DNA of 64,000 bases from Negadavirga shengliensis (GCF_042652345.1 NZ_JBHSJJ010000009.1:124001-188000); one strand, 5' to 3'; numbered from the stretch's first letter, positions 45,581 to 55,694 are shown. Notes: generated from the letters alone by a model not told the origin. Translations and numbers: made by a program.

Positions 45581-47350
45581 ATGGCACAAATCCTGGTTTT
45601 CATTACCCTCGGCTTGGCGCTGATATTGTTTATTTGGGGCAAGCCCCGGTATGATATCGTGTCTATTCTGGCTTTGGTGTTCCTTACCTTGGCGGGGGTC
45701 ATTCCCTATGAAGAGGCTTTTCTGGGCTTTGGTCACCCAGCTGTCATCACGGTAGCAGCAGTACTTGTTGTCAGTGAAAGTCTTGAAAAATCCGGATTGG
45801 TAAACCTAATCGTAAGGTTGATGGACAAGGTAGGCAGTAACACTACTTTGCAAATAACTGTCATGTGCCTCGTTGTGGGCATTGCGTCAGGGTTTATGAA
45901 TAATACCGGCGCATTGGCGATTTTTATGCCTGTAGCCATCCAATTGTCTCACAAACACGGATATTCGCCTTCCTCCGCATTAATGCCCATTGCTTTTGCC
46001 TCCCTGCTCGGGGGAATGGTTACACTGATAGGCACGCCTCCCAATATCATTATAGCTGCTTTTAGAGCGCAAGGAGGAGAGGGTGCCTTCAGCATGTTTG
46101 ATTTTGCTCCTGTTGGAATAGGGTTGACGTTGATAGGATTGCTTTTTTTGTCTCTTATAGGATGGAAGGTGCTTCCAAAAAGACAACCGGAACGGCAGGG
46201 GGAGGATCTTTTTAAAATCAATAACTATATTACCGAGGTACGGATTGGTCAGGAAGCTACAATAGCCGGGCAAACGGTAAAAGATATCACTTCAGAGAAG
46301 GATCTTGACATCAAAGTTCTGGGTATCATAAGGAATAAAGAACGCATTCATGCCCCGGGGCCCTACAGAAGTTTAAAAGTAGACGATATTCTAATTCTGG
46401 AATGCGATACCGCGGATCTGGAAAAGTTTCTGGACAGCACAAAAACGGAATTGGTAGGCGATGAGACTTTGTACAATCGCCCCAAAGGTGGTGATGAAAT
46501 CGTGATCATGGAGGGAATAATCCAGGAAAATTCTCCCTTGATTGGTCAGACAGCCTCCAGTCTGCACATGAGATCCCGGTATGACGTCAACTTATTGGCA
46601 TTAGCCAGAAGTACCATAACCATCAGACAGAGGATTGATCATGTGATATTTCAATCCGGAGATGTGCTGCTGCTTCAGGGAAGAGAAAGGGAAATGGGAG
46701 AAATTTTCAATCTCATGCAATGCTATCCCCTGGCCAGGCGAAGTCTCACCATTGGCAAACCAAAAAGGACCATATTTGCGCTCGGGCTATTTGCCTTATC
46801 CGTTGCCGCAGTGGTGATGGGCTGGGCACCGGTGGAAATTGCTTTTACCTTGGTTGCGGTCTTGATGGTGATCCTGAAGGTTTTGCCCATAAGAGACCTC
46901 TATACGAGCATTGACTGGCCGGTGATCGTCCTGCTGGGAGCCATGATTCCCGTAGGCACCGCATTTACCACGAGCGGGGGAGCGGAAACCATTACCCAGA
47001 AAATCCTCTTCATTTCCGAGTCTTTCCCCCCTTGGCTGATATTAGGAGTGATTATGATGGTGACCATGACGCTTTCAGCCGTCATCAATAACGCCGCTAC
47101 CGTGGTACTGATGGCTCCCATAGGCATCAAAATTGCTGATGTTTTGGATCATTCCATCGATCCGTACCTCATGGCCATCGCCATAGGTGCTTCGGCTGCT
47201 TTTCTTACCCCGATCGGCCACCAGTCCAACACCCTGGTAATGGGGCCCGGTGGTTACAAATTCAGCGACTACTGGAAATTGGGCCTGCCCTTATCGATCA
47301 TTATATTGGCTGCCGGCATTCCTTTGATCTTAACTTTCTGGCCATTGTAG
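45581..47350 (+). CDS. SLC13/DASS-type anion permease with two RCK_C domains
   Basis: The 589-residue inner-membrane protein has about 11 helices split by a cytoplasmic insert. The first half has VSESLEKSGLVNLIVR and FMNNTGALAIFMPVAIQL, and GGMVTLIGTPPNIIIAAF carries the SNT-like loop. The insert (about residues 210-385) holds two TrkA-C/RCK_C domains (VRIGQEATIAGQTVKDI; VIMEGIIQENSPLIGQTASS). The second half repeats INNAATVVLMAPIGIKIAD and TPIGHQSNTLVMGPGG. Members carry sulfate, dicarboxylates or other anions; the substrate is unknown. It begins 21 bases after the ACAD gene. Confidence 0.94.
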   Translation: MAQILVFITLGLALILFIWGKPRYDIVSILALVFLTLAGVIPYEEAFLGFGHPAVITVAAVLVVSESLEKSGLVNLIVRLMDKVGSNTTLQITVMCLVVGIASGFMNNTGALAIFMPVAIQLSHKHGYSPSSALMPIAFASLLGGMVTLIGTPPNIIIAAFRAQGGEGAFSMFDFAPVGIGLTLIGLLFLSLIGWKVLPKRQPERQGEDLFKINNYITEVRIGQEATIAGQTVKDITSEKDLDIKVLGIIRNKERIHAPGPYRSLKVDDILILECDTADLEKFLDSTKTELVGDETLYNRPKGGDEIVIMEGIIQENSPLIGQTASSLHMRSRYDVNLLALARSTITIRQRIDHVIFQSGDVLLLQGREREMGEIFNLMQCYPLARRSLTIGKPKRTIFALGLFALSVAAVVMGWAPVEIAFTLVAVLMVILKVLPIRDLYTSIDWPVIVLLGAMIPVGTAFTTSGGAETITQKILFISESFPPWLILGVIMMVTMTLSAVINNAATVVLMAPIGIKIADVLDHSIDPYLMAIAIGASAAFLTPIGHQSNTLVMGPGGYKFSDYWKLGLPLSIIILAAGIPLILTFWPL

Positions 47351-47369
47351 GCCCTGTTTAAGATAGAAG

Positions 47370-48629
47370 TTATACCACTTCTTTGTGTTTGTTGATAAAA
47401 TCGGGATCTATAATGACTCCTGAACCCGGTCCTGTAGGTACCTTGACCACGCCTCCTTCACTGGTCAGGGGGGAAGTAGGACACTCCAACGGAAGTTCAT
47501 TGTTAAAACCTTTGAACTCATGGTAGGGCCCTGCATTGGGTACAGCTGACACAAAATGCATCATATAAAGATACCCCAACCCTCCTCCGGAAATATGGGG
47601 CGTGCATTCTTTTCCCTTCGCCGCAGCCATTTTGGCGACTTTCATGGACCTTACCATTCCCCCAAAATAATAGATATCCGGCTGTACTATCTGAAGGGCA
47701 TCATGTTGGATGAGCCACCGGAAAGTATGCATACTTGCCTCCTGCTCACCGCCGGCAATGGGGACGTTCAGGGCTTCCGCCACCTGGAGGGTTTCTTCAT
47801 ACCAATCAAACGGAACCGGTTCTTCATAAAAATCGTACCGATAGGCTTCCATAAGTCTGCCGATCCTAATAGCCTCATCGGGTGTATATGAGCCGTTGGA
47901 ATCAGCATAAATAACCATATCATCACCAAATGTCTTTCTGACCAAGGGGATCAATTCTTCTGTCCTGCCAGGGGGATAATCCGCGTTTTTGCTCATTCTT
48001 CCCCCCACTTTGAATTTCAGTGCCCTGGCTTGTGTCTCCTCCACGTTCTGTCTGATCCGTTCTACGGATTCCAGGGCAGATTTACCCCGGTAATTGTTTG
48101 CCTGGTACACGGCAACCTCGGAGTGATAGACATCTCCAAGCAGATTACCGATGGATTTTTGGGACAATTTCCCTAAAAGGTCAAGAACAGCAAATTCAAG
48201 TGTGGCCAAGGGGACCCAAAATGCCAGGTTCTGAAGTTTATAATTGCTTTGATAAACATACACTTCTTCTAAAAGCTGTTCCCAGTTCCTTACATCCTTC
48301 CCTATAAAAAAAGGCTGGATGCGGTTTGTGAATATGGGGTAAAGATGGACCATTTGGAAATTGTTGCCCACCGACAATCCTTCTGCCCCGTCTTTTGTCC
48401 TTACCCTGCAAAGAAAATTGTCTTCAAAACGGAGAAGTTCTACGGACTCAAGAATCACCGGCTCCTTGAGAGCGGATAAATCCAAAACAGGTTCTTCCAA
48501 AATCCTGTCCAGTTCACTGTAATCCGTTTGCCGGATTTTTCCCTGTCCGGTTTTATATAAAGGCAATCCTGTTGTCGGGATCAAAGCCCCCAAAGCCGTT
48601 TTTTTAATAAAATCTCTTCTCCTATTCAT
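47370..48629 (-). CDS. Enolase-superfamily (mandelate racemase/MLE) enzyme, Tat-exported
   Basis: The 419-residue protein begins MNRRRDFIKKTALGALI, a twin-arginine signal. The superfamily core follows: ALKFKVGGRM (first lysine region), metal ligands in VIYADSNGSY (Asp), FYEEPVPFD (Glu) and IAGGEQEAS (Glu), and catalytic CTPHISGGGLGYL (His). It abstracts a proton next to a carboxylate and is probably an acid-sugar dehydratase or racemase working in the periplasm. It lies 7 bases after the SMP-30 gene, so lactone hydrolysis and dehydration of the resulting aldonate form a likely pair. Confidence 0.92.
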   Translation of the reverse strand: MNRRRDFIKKTALGALIPTTGLPLYKTGQGKIRQTDYSELDRILEEPVLDLSALKEPVILESVELLRFEDNFLCRVRTKDGAEGLSVGNNFQMVHLYPIFTNRIQPFFIGKDVRNWEQLLEEVYVYQSNYKLQNLAFWVPLATLEFAVLDLLGKLSQKSIGNLLGDVYHSEVAVYQANNYRGKSALESVERIRQNVEETQARALKFKVGGRMSKNADYPPGRTEELIPLVRKTFGDDMVIYADSNGSYTPDEAIRIGRLMEAYRYDFYEEPVPFDWYEETLQVAEALNVPIAGGEQEASMHTFRWLIQHDALQIVQPDIYYFGGMVRSMKVAKMAAAKGKECTPHISGGGLGYLYMMHFVSAVPNAGPYHEFKGFNNELPLECPTSPLTSEGGVVKVPTGPGSGVIIDPDFINKHKEVV

Positions 48630-48636
48630 CCGTTGA

Positions 48637-49590
48637 TCATTGTTGTCCCGAAGTCTTTAACTGAATGCTGTACACTCCTGTCCTGGCGGTCACATATAGG
48701 GTTTTCATATCCTCATCGCCGAATGCACAGTTTGCCGGTGTCTCGGGAAACCTGATGGTGCCCAGATGCTTTCCCCCATGGGAGAAAACAAGAACTCCTC
48801 CGGGGCCGGTAGCAAAAACATTACCGTCCCCATCCACTTTAATTCCATCGGGAGAACCCTGTCCGGATATGGTGGAAGCGTTGAAAAAGAGACCCGCTTT
48901 GTTCAGCTTTCCATTCTTTTTCAAGCTGTATTTCATATACTTTTTGGGTTGATCCGAATTGGCGATGTAAAGCGTCCGTTCATCGGGGGAAAGGGCAAGG
49001 CCATTGGGACGGTACAGGTCGTTGGAAAGCAGTTCCAGCTTTCCTTTGTGAAAGCGGTACACGCCGTTAAACCCAATCGTATCCTCTGCGTCTTCAGGTA
49101 ACCCATAGGGTGGATCTGTAAAATAAATGGCTCCGGAGGAGGCCACGATTACATCATTGGGACTGTTCAACTTTTTCCCCTGAAAGCGGTCCACCAGAAC
49201 GGTGTAGTTCCCATCTGCATCGAGCCGGCTGATACACCTCCCACTGTGCTCTGCCATGATCAATGCACCATCCGCATCAAAGGTCAATCCGTTTGCATTG
49301 TTGCTGGGATTCCGGAAAGTCTCCCCCCCCCCGTCCGGGCTCCACTTAAATATGGTGTTTGCGGGTATATCGCTGAACAACAGGTAACCCTCCTCCTGGT
49401 TCCAGACAGGCCCCTCTGTGAATCTAAAACCATCCGCGACTTTCTTTACTTCAGCATCAGGGTCTACCAGTTGCTCCAGGGCGCTATCCAGCACCAGTAC
49501 AGCTCCATCTTGGCCATTTGCCAAAAAAGCAATAAAAAGAAAGCCTATCACGGATGTGTTATAACGAAGGGAGTAAAGTATTTTTTTCAT
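48637..49590 (-). CDS. SMP-30/gluconolactonase-like exported enzyme
   Basis: The 317-residue protein has an N-terminal signal (SVIGFLFIAFLANGQ) and a six-bladed propeller typical of SMP-30/lactonases: FTEGPVWNQEEGYLLFSDIP with the metal Glu, NANGLTFDADGALIMAEHSG, LNSPNDVIVASSGAIYFTDP with the metal Asn, YRPNGLALSPDERTLYIANS, and SPDGIKVDGDGNVFATGPGG. It should hydrolyse a sugar lactone in the periplasm. First gene of a two-gene operon with the enolase-superfamily enzyme; the dehydrogenase gene diverges from it. Confidence 0.93.
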   Translation of the reverse strand: MKKILYSLRYNTSVIGFLFIAFLANGQDGAVLVLDSALEQLVDPDAEVKKVADGFRFTEGPVWNQEEGYLLFSDIPANTIFKWSPDGGGETFRNPSNNANGLTFDADGALIMAEHSGRCISRLDADGNYTVLVDRFQGKKLNSPNDVIVASSGAIYFTDPPYGLPEDAEDTIGFNGVYRFHKGKLELLSNDLYRPNGLALSPDERTLYIANSDQPKKYMKYSLKKNGKLNKAGLFFNASTISGQGSPDGIKVDGDGNVFATGPGGVLVFSHGGKHLGTIRFPETPANCAFGDEDMKTLYVTARTGVYSIQLKTSGQQ

Positions 49591-49847
49591 CGGTAAGGTA
49601 ATTAGGTTATTTTAATTTGATTATAATAGTCAAATCAGGATCTTCAGCCAATAATATATTTAAATATAAAATAAAATATGGAATCAGGCCAGCATAAAAG
49701 CCAATATAAGCCATGCCGGACAATAAAAACCTGAAAATGTTGAAACTGGGAATGCGCTTTCCAAACAAAAAGAAGAAAGATTGAATCTTTCAAAAGTTGA
49801 TTCTATCTTTAACCCTTATCTTTTAACTTTAAGCACGCATAAAACAC

Positions 49848-50993
49848 ATGAAAAAAATCAAAGTAGCCGTAGTAGGGACGGGTTTTATCGGACCTGCCCA
49901 CATTGAGGCCTTAAGGAGAATCCCCAATGTTGATGTAGCCGCCCTCTGTGAAGCCAACATGGAGCTTGCCGAAGAAAAAGCCGCCATTCTAGGGATAGAA
50001 AAGGCCTACCTTTTTGAGGACATGCTGAAACAAGAAGACATTGACGTGGTTCACATATGCACCCCAAATTTTCTGCACTATTCTCAATCCAAAGCAGCTT
50101 TGGAAGCGGGAAAACATGTGGTATGCGAAAAACCCCTGGCTACCAAAATAGAAGAAGCCGAGGAACTGGTAGCTTTGGCAAAAGAAAAGGGGTTGGTCAA
50201 TGCCGTCCATTTTAATCTTCGCTATTATCCTATGGTAAGACAAATGAAAACCATGAGGGAAAGCGGGGAGCTCGGGGATATTTACAGCATCATGGGTTCT
50301 TACCTTCAAGACTGGCTGTTTTTACAAACAGACTACAACTGGCGTTTGGAGCCGGACAAGTCCGGGGATTCACGGGCGATAGCGGATATCGGTTCCCACC
50401 TGCTGGATCTCACCGAATATGTGACCGGCCTCAGCATCACAGAAGTCATGGCTGATTTTTCCACCGTCCATAAGACCCGTCTAAAACCCCTCAAACCCGT
50501 GGAAACATATACCGGAAAAATGCTTCAACCGTCCGATTACAAAGAAGTCGAAATCAACACGGAAGACCATGCTACCGTCATGTTAAGGTTTGACAATGGC
50601 AACAAGGGCTCGGTAACGGTAAGTCAGGTGAATGCCGGGCGAAAAAACCGCTTGAATATAGAAATTGCAGGCTCAAAAGCCAATTTTGAATGGTGTTCGG
50701 AAAGACCCAATGAACTTTGGATCGGCAAGCGGGAAACCGCCAATCAGCATTTGATGAAAGATCCGTCGTTATTTTCCCCCGAAGCTGCCAAACTGATAAG
50801 CTTCCCTGGCGGACACAATGAAGGTTTCCCGGATACCTCCAAGCAGATGTTCAAAGAGGTTTATGCAGCTGTAGCGGAGGGGAAACAACCTGAATCCCCC
50901 TCCTATCCGGCTTTTGCGGACGGATTGAGGGAATTGGTGATCTGTGAAAGAATCATCGAAAGTCACAAGAAGCAAGCCTGGGTTAAAATTTAA
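49848..50993 (+). CDS. Gfo/Idh/MocA-family NAD(P)-dependent oxidoreductase
   Basis: The 381-residue cytoplasmic enzyme has an N-terminal Rossmann fold (KVAVVGTGFIGPAHIEALRR), the family motif HVVCEKPLATKIEEAE with catalytic lysine, FNLRYYPMVRQMKTM, and the C-terminal domain with SRAIADIGSHLLDLTEY, where His is the usual proton-transfer residue. It oxidises a sugar or inositol-like hydroxyl. Divergent neighbours (lactonase and enolase-superfamily enzyme) suggest a role in sugar-acid breakdown. No transporter lies directly beside it. Start ATG 49848 (MKKIKVAVVG). Confidence 0.94.
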   Translation: MKKIKVAVVGTGFIGPAHIEALRRIPNVDVAALCEANMELAEEKAAILGIEKAYLFEDMLKQEDIDVVHICTPNFLHYSQSKAALEAGKHVVCEKPLATKIEEAEELVALAKEKGLVNAVHFNLRYYPMVRQMKTMRESGELGDIYSIMGSYLQDWLFLQTDYNWRLEPDKSGDSRAIADIGSHLLDLTEYVTGLSITEVMADFSTVHKTRLKPLKPVETYTGKMLQPSDYKEVEINTEDHATVMLRFDNGNKGSVTVSQVNAGRKNRLNIEIAGSKANFEWCSERPNELWIGKRETANQHLMKDPSLFSPEAAKLISFPGGHNEGFPDTSKQMFKEVYAAVAEGKQPESPSYPAFADGLRELVICERIIESHKKQAWVKI

Positions 50994-51066
50994 TGCAGCC
51001 ACAAGCCGCAACCCTCCAGGCAGATAACGCGTTTCATTATTTGATTTAACCTTAAACCAAACCATT

Positions 51067-51573
51067 ATGAACACTTCGTCCATCAAAATGCTGGGGTTAT
51101 CCAGTATCCTCATGTTATCCGTTGTGTTCCTGTCTTTCTGTCAGGAACGTGCCAGTCCTCCCAAGACGGCTGAAGGCACTGTCAATGGCGCCAAAATCAC
51201 CATCAATTACAGCAGTCCTGCCGTAAAAGGCCGGACCATCTGGGGAGATTTGGTTCCATACGGAAAGGTATGGAGAGCGGGAGCCAATGAGGCCACCATC
51301 TTTGAAACCAGTAAAGACATCAAAGTGGAAGGACAGCCATTACCGGCCGGAAAATACAGCCTTTTTGTGATTCCTTCTGAAGATGAAAGCACAGTGATCT
51401 TCAACAAGCAAACCGGCCAATGGGGTACACAGTACGACGAAAGCCAGGATGTCCTAAGGGTCCCCATTCGTGGGAGAGAGAATAATTTCGAAGAAAACCT
51501 CACTTATGAGGTTCTTTCCGATGGCTTTGAACTGAGATGGGCTGATGGAGCAGGAAAAGTGAATATTGAATGA
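51067..51573 (+). CDS. DUF2911 domain lipoprotein
   Basis: The 168-residue protein has a hydrophobic signal ending VVFLSFCQE, with Cys as probable lipidation site, then the DUF2911 core: GAKITINYSSPAVKGRTIWG, LVPYGKVWRAGANEATIFE, PAGKYSLFVIPSEDE, FNKQTGQWGTQYDE. DUF2911 proteins are widespread in Bacteroidota, and no function is established to my knowledge. It ends just before a strong terminator. Confidence 0.92.
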   Translation: MNTSSIKMLGLSSILMLSVVFLSFCQERASPPKTAEGTVNGAKITINYSSPAVKGRTIWGDLVPYGKVWRAGANEATIFETSKDIKVEGQPLPAGKYSLFVIPSEDESTVIFNKQTGQWGTQYDESQDVLRVPIRGRENNFEENLTYEVLSDGFELRWADGAGKVNIE

Positions 51574-51594
51574 CGTACCCAGTCTGTATCATTG

Positions 51595-51623
51595 AAAAAG
51601 CCGGAATTTTATCCGGCTTTTTT
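51595..51623 (+). terminator. Rho-independent terminator after the DUF2911 gene
   Basis: AAAAGCCGGA (51596-51605) pairs with TCCGGCTTTT (51612-51621) over a six-base loop, and T residues follow. It lies about 20 bases after the stop. Confidence 0.88.
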
Positions 51624-51687
51624 ATGCATTTTTTTACATTTGCAACCGTTTTCATCCGTTACATAAGAGCCAACAGATCCGATTATA

Positions 51688-54162
51688 TTGATTTCTCCTG
51701 ACCAGCTCCCGATATTTGATGTCATTCCTGAAATCCAGGAAAGACTTGCCCGGGAAAACACTTTGGTACTCCATGCTCCTCCGGGTGCCGGAAAAAGCAC
51801 GGTGCTACCGCTTTACCTGACAGGTGAAGAATGGCTAAAAGGCAAAAAGATACTGATGCTTGAGCCCAGAAGACTGGCAGCGGTAAACATAGCCCACAGG
51901 ATGGCCGGAACTTTGGGAGAGCAGGTAGGAACAACCGTGGGCTATAGGATAAGGTTTGATCATAGGGTTTCCCAAAAGACCAAGATAGAAGTACTGACCG
52001 AGGGAATCCTAAACCGGATGATCCACCACGACAATGCCCTGGAAGAAATTGGCATGGTAATTTTCGATGAATTCCACGAACGCAGCCTGTTCGCAGACGT
52101 GGGCCTGGCCCTGTGCCGGGAAATTCAGCAAATACTCCGTCCGGACTTACGTATCCTGGTCATGTCCGCTACCTTGGATACAAGTAATCTGACAAATCTT
52201 TTAGGATGTTCATCGGTTTCCTGTCGAGGCAAGCAATACCCGGTGGAAACAATATACACCGAAAACACCGATCTTTCTTTTTTATCTGAATATTGCATAA
52301 AAACGATACACAGGGCCATGAAAGAACAAGAAGGAGACGTCTTGGTTTTTCTTCCCGGTCAAGGCGAAATCAGACGTGTAAAGGACATGTTCCGAACCTC
52401 TTCACCGGACATTGCTGTATACCCTCTTTATGGCCAACTACCCCTTTCAAAACAACAGGCAGCTATTCTCCCCCACCCTTCAGGAAAAAGAAAGGTGGTA
52501 CTGGCTACTTCCATTGCCGAAACCAGTCTTACGATAGAAGGCATAAAAGTGATCATCGACTCAGGATATACCAGATCTTCCCAATTTGACCCCAAATCCG
52601 GACTCTCAAAACTGGTGACTTCCACCATAACCAAAGATGCGGCTGATCAAAGGGCCGGAAGGGCCGGAAGACTTGGGCCGGGTACCTGCTACAGAATGTG
52701 GACCAAAGCGAGCCACGAAAAGCTTCTCCCCTTTCGAAAACCTGAAATCCTGGAAGCCGATCTGACTTACACTGTACTGGATCTGGTAAAGTGGGGAAAG
52801 GACGATTTAAATGATCTATGCTGGTTGACCCCACCTCCTGAAGGAGCTGTGGCACAAGCCTTTGATCTGCTGCATCAACTTGATGCACTGGAAAACGGAA
52901 AAATAACCGCTCATGGCCAGGCTATGCATAACCTGCCTTGTCATCCCCGGATCGCACACATGCTGTTGCGCGCGCAAGGCAAAGAGGAACAGCTGCTCGC
53001 TGCGGACCTGGCAGCCATCCTGGAAGAAAAAGATCCCTTGCCTGAATCACTAAGCGTAGATGTTAATCTCCGCATAGAAGCCTTGCGAAGGTTCAGAAAG
53101 GAGTCTGGCAAAAACAAAAAATTTCTGAAAATAGAGAAAGTATCGGAAGTCTACCGAAAACTTCTCCACCTCCCCCAACCTGACAACGGACCGGTAGACC
53201 CCTACAACTCCGGCAAATTACTGGCCCTGGCATTTCCGGAAAGAATAGCAGCCGCCAGACCCGGCAACCGGGCCCAGTTCCAATTGGCCAATGGAAAAAC
53301 AGCCTTTTTTGATCACAGAGACGACCTGTCTTCCGCACCATGGATTGCAGTAGCACAGATGGACGCCCGCGACTATCTGGGGAAGATTTTTTTAGCTTCG
53401 CCTCTGGATCCGACCGACCTCAGGCCTTTCGTAAAGCAGGAAGAAGAAATATATTGGGAAAACCAAAAAGGCCTTCAAACTAATCTGGCGGTGAAAATAG
53501 GTCACATCAAACTTCAAACCAAGCCGCTTCCAAACCCCGACCCCAAACTGGTGGAGAATCTTATTTTGAAGGTCTTGCGGGAAGAAGGTGAACGTTTGCT
53601 GGCTTTTGATCAGGACATCCAAAACTGGCAGAACAGGGTGTTGAGCCTTAAAATATGGAATCCGGCCCAGGACTGGCCGGATGTAAGCATCCAGCAAATT
53701 CTCGACCATGCGGATTTTTGGCTGGCAGGCCACCTTGACAGATTAAAAAGCCCTGATGATATGAGAAAGCTCAATTTGATGGATATCCTTCCTTACCGCC
53801 TGGATTATGCCCTACAAGGGGCATTGACGGAGTTGGCACCGGAGCGGCTCACCGTTCCGAGCGGCTCAAACATCAAGCTGCAATATTCCCCCCACGGCGA
53901 TCCCCCTGTGTTGTCCGTTCGGCTGCAGGAATTATTTGGGTTAATGGAAACACCCCGGGTAAACCACGGCAAGATCCCCATACTGATCCATCTGCTGTCT
54001 CCCGGATTTAAACCTGTTCAGGTTACCAAAGATTTGAAAAGTTTTTGGAACCAAACCTATCATGAAGTAAAAAAAGAATTGAAGAGGAGATACCCAAAGC
54101 ACTATTGGCCGGACGACCCTTTTGCTGCGGAAGCTGTCCGTGGCGTGCGCCGACAAGGCTAG
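51688..54162 (+). CDS. hrpB: ATP-dependent helicase HrpB
   Basis: The 824-residue DEAH-type helicase has Walker A HAPPGAGKSTVLPLYL near residues 28-45, LEPRRLAAVN, the DEFH box VIFDEFHERSLFADVG near 118, MSATLD, the second RecA domain (VLVFLPGQGEIRRVKD, TSIAETSLTIEGI, DQRAGRAGRLGPGTCYRMW), then HA2 and the HrpB C-terminal domain. Its length is that of E. coli HrpB (about 820). Its cellular role is unclear; RNA remodelling is assumed. The start is TTG 51688 (MISPDQLPIFD): an in-frame TAA lies at 51664 and no ATG precedes the ATPase core. Confidence 0.95.
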   Translation: MISPDQLPIFDVIPEIQERLARENTLVLHAPPGAGKSTVLPLYLTGEEWLKGKKILMLEPRRLAAVNIAHRMAGTLGEQVGTTVGYRIRFDHRVSQKTKIEVLTEGILNRMIHHDNALEEIGMVIFDEFHERSLFADVGLALCREIQQILRPDLRILVMSATLDTSNLTNLLGCSSVSCRGKQYPVETIYTENTDLSFLSEYCIKTIHRAMKEQEGDVLVFLPGQGEIRRVKDMFRTSSPDIAVYPLYGQLPLSKQQAAILPHPSGKRKVVLATSIAETSLTIEGIKVIIDSGYTRSSQFDPKSGLSKLVTSTITKDAADQRAGRAGRLGPGTCYRMWTKASHEKLLPFRKPEILEADLTYTVLDLVKWGKDDLNDLCWLTPPPEGAVAQAFDLLHQLDALENGKITAHGQAMHNLPCHPRIAHMLLRAQGKEEQLLAADLAAILEEKDPLPESLSVDVNLRIEALRRFRKESGKNKKFLKIEKVSEVYRKLLHLPQPDNGPVDPYNSGKLLALAFPERIAAARPGNRAQFQLANGKTAFFDHRDDLSSAPWIAVAQMDARDYLGKIFLASPLDPTDLRPFVKQEEEIYWENQKGLQTNLAVKIGHIKLQTKPLPNPDPKLVENLILKVLREEGERLLAFDQDIQNWQNRVLSLKIWNPAQDWPDVSIQQILDHADFWLAGHLDRLKSPDDMRKLNLMDILPYRLDYALQGALTELAPERLTVPSGSNIKLQYSPHGDPPVLSVRLQELFGLMETPRVNHGKIPILIHLLSPGFKPVQVTKDLKSFWNQTYHEVKKELKRRYPKHYWPDDPFAAEAVRGVRRQG

Positions 54163-54233
54163 AAACCTGCCTTCGGATCTAATTATCTAAAATTCGAACA
54201 GGGCAAACCTGCGTGACAGGTGGAATTATTATA

Positions 54234-54255
54234 CCCGGAGATTTCCATCTCCGGG
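54234..54255. terminator. Perfect 9-bp hairpin between convergent hrpB and the GT2 gene
   Basis: CCCGGAGAT (54234-54242) pairs with ATCTCCGGG (54247-54255) around TTCC. It lies 70 bases after each of the converging stop codons, which suits a bidirectional terminator, although a T-tract is missing. Confidence 0.6.
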
Positions 54256-54326
54256 CCCTAAGGGCGGATTTTACGGAATTGAAAATTATATGCAGGAACT
54301 CCAATCGGTTCCGGTTAGAAACACTT

Positions 54327-55487
54327 TTATTTTCTTTTCGCTTTCTCCCAAACCCCTTTTTGGTTGCCTTTAAGGAACCTGAAAAGCCCCGCCAGCACCG
54401 CGTAATTCATCATACAGAAGTAATAAGGAACAAAAAGGATTTTAAGCCTAACCTGCTTGTTTTCCATAATATATCCCGCCAAAGCAGCCAGGTAAAACAA
54501 GACCTGACCCACCATAACCACCTGATAAATCAAGCCGGCCTCCCAGAGAAGCAGGTTTAGAAAAAAAATCAATATCAATAAAAACGGAGTGACCGTCCAT
54601 CGAAGCACCCGGTGAGACAGATATTGAAAATAAAGCACCGGTTGGTTCCACGGGGTGATTTTGAACCATAAACGCTTCATAGATTGCCAGCCTCCGGCAC
54701 TGATCCGAACCTTTCGCTTCAGCTCTTCCTTCACAGATGATGAAGCGGATTCCATCGCATAGGCCTCCGGTTCATAAACAATTTTGTAGCCTTTTGAAGC
54801 TATTAGCATCGATTGCATAAAATCATCCAGAACGGTATCTTCAGGCAACTCCTCATAAAGAGAGGATCTGAAGGCAACCAACTCCCCCGCAGCTCCCACC
54901 GCGCTGTACAATTCTGAATCCAGCCTCTTCAAAAAAGACTCATACTTCCAATAAAGTCCCTCCCCTGATGCACTGGCTGTATCGCTGACATCTGACAAAA
55001 CCCTCTTTTCCCCAGCCACACATCCCACGGTTTTGTCTTTAAAATGTCTTATTATGTTTTTTAAGGCTCCGGGGTTAAGGAGTGTATTCGCATCAGTGAA
55101 TATCACAAAAGGAGTGGTGACGAAACGCATGGCCCGGTTTTCGGCAGCCGTCTTTCCCGCTCTCCGGTCCTCATGCATCAAGGTGACCTGCGGATAGCCT
55201 TCCAGAATTTCGCGGAACCCATCCGTGGACCCGTCAGTGATAAAATAGATTTTGAGCAGCTTGGAATCATAATCCAACTGAAGACAGTTCAATACCTTAT
55301 TTTTCAATACGTCGGCCTCATTATAACAGGGAACCACCAAACTTACCTCGGGAAAAAAGCCGTCGGAAACAGGCTTTCCGGTTCTTGAAAGTTTTTTTAA
55401 TACCACCAACAAATAAAGAAGCAACCCATAGCCCAAAAAAGCATAAAAAATGAGTCCAAGACTTATCCAAAACAAAATTTCACCCAT
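54327..55487 (-). CDS. Membrane glycosyltransferase family 2
   Basis: The 386-residue protein has an N-terminal TM (ILFWISLGLIFYAFLGYGLLLYL), a GT-A domain (SLVVPCYNEADVLKNKV, FITDGSTDG, VIFTDANTLL as the DxD-like motif, TVLDDFMQSM, and RKVRISAGGWQSM as the Q/RxxRW-like region), and C-terminal TMs (VTPFLLILIFFLNLLLW, VVMVGQVLFYLAALAGYIM). This is the layout of processive polymerising GT2 enzymes such as poly-GlcNAc or hyaluronan synthase types, so EPS synthesis is plausible. It is on the opposite strand to the chain-length proteins 7 kb away. Whether they act together is inference. Confidence 0.9.
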   Translation of the reverse strand: MGEILFWISLGLIFYAFLGYGLLLYLLVVLKKLSRTGKPVSDGFFPEVSLVVPCYNEADVLKNKVLNCLQLDYDSKLLKIYFITDGSTDGFREILEGYPQVTLMHEDRRAGKTAAENRAMRFVTTPFVIFTDANTLLNPGALKNIIRHFKDKTVGCVAGEKRVLSDVSDTASASGEGLYWKYESFLKRLDSELYSAVGAAGELVAFRSSLYEELPEDTVLDDFMQSMLIASKGYKIVYEPEAYAMESASSSVKEELKRKVRISAGGWQSMKRLWFKITPWNQPVLYFQYLSHRVLRWTVTPFLLILIFFLNLLLWEAGLIYQVVMVGQVLFYLAALAGYIMENKQVRLKILFVPYYFCMMNYAVLAGLFRFLKGNQKGVWEKAKRK

Positions 55488-55694
55488 CTCTTCTATTTAT
55501 AAAATTATTTGATTTATCACATATATAATTGAATTTGGAAAGATAGCATTTGCCTTTAAAAATTTATATTTTCATACCTAATACAATGACCTGTTTCATC
55601 AAAATTTTCGGCACATCAAGGAAAGTATCTAAATTTATTTTTATTTTGAAGGGTTAAATATAGAAGTATTGAATTTAGGATAAAAATTCCCGTA

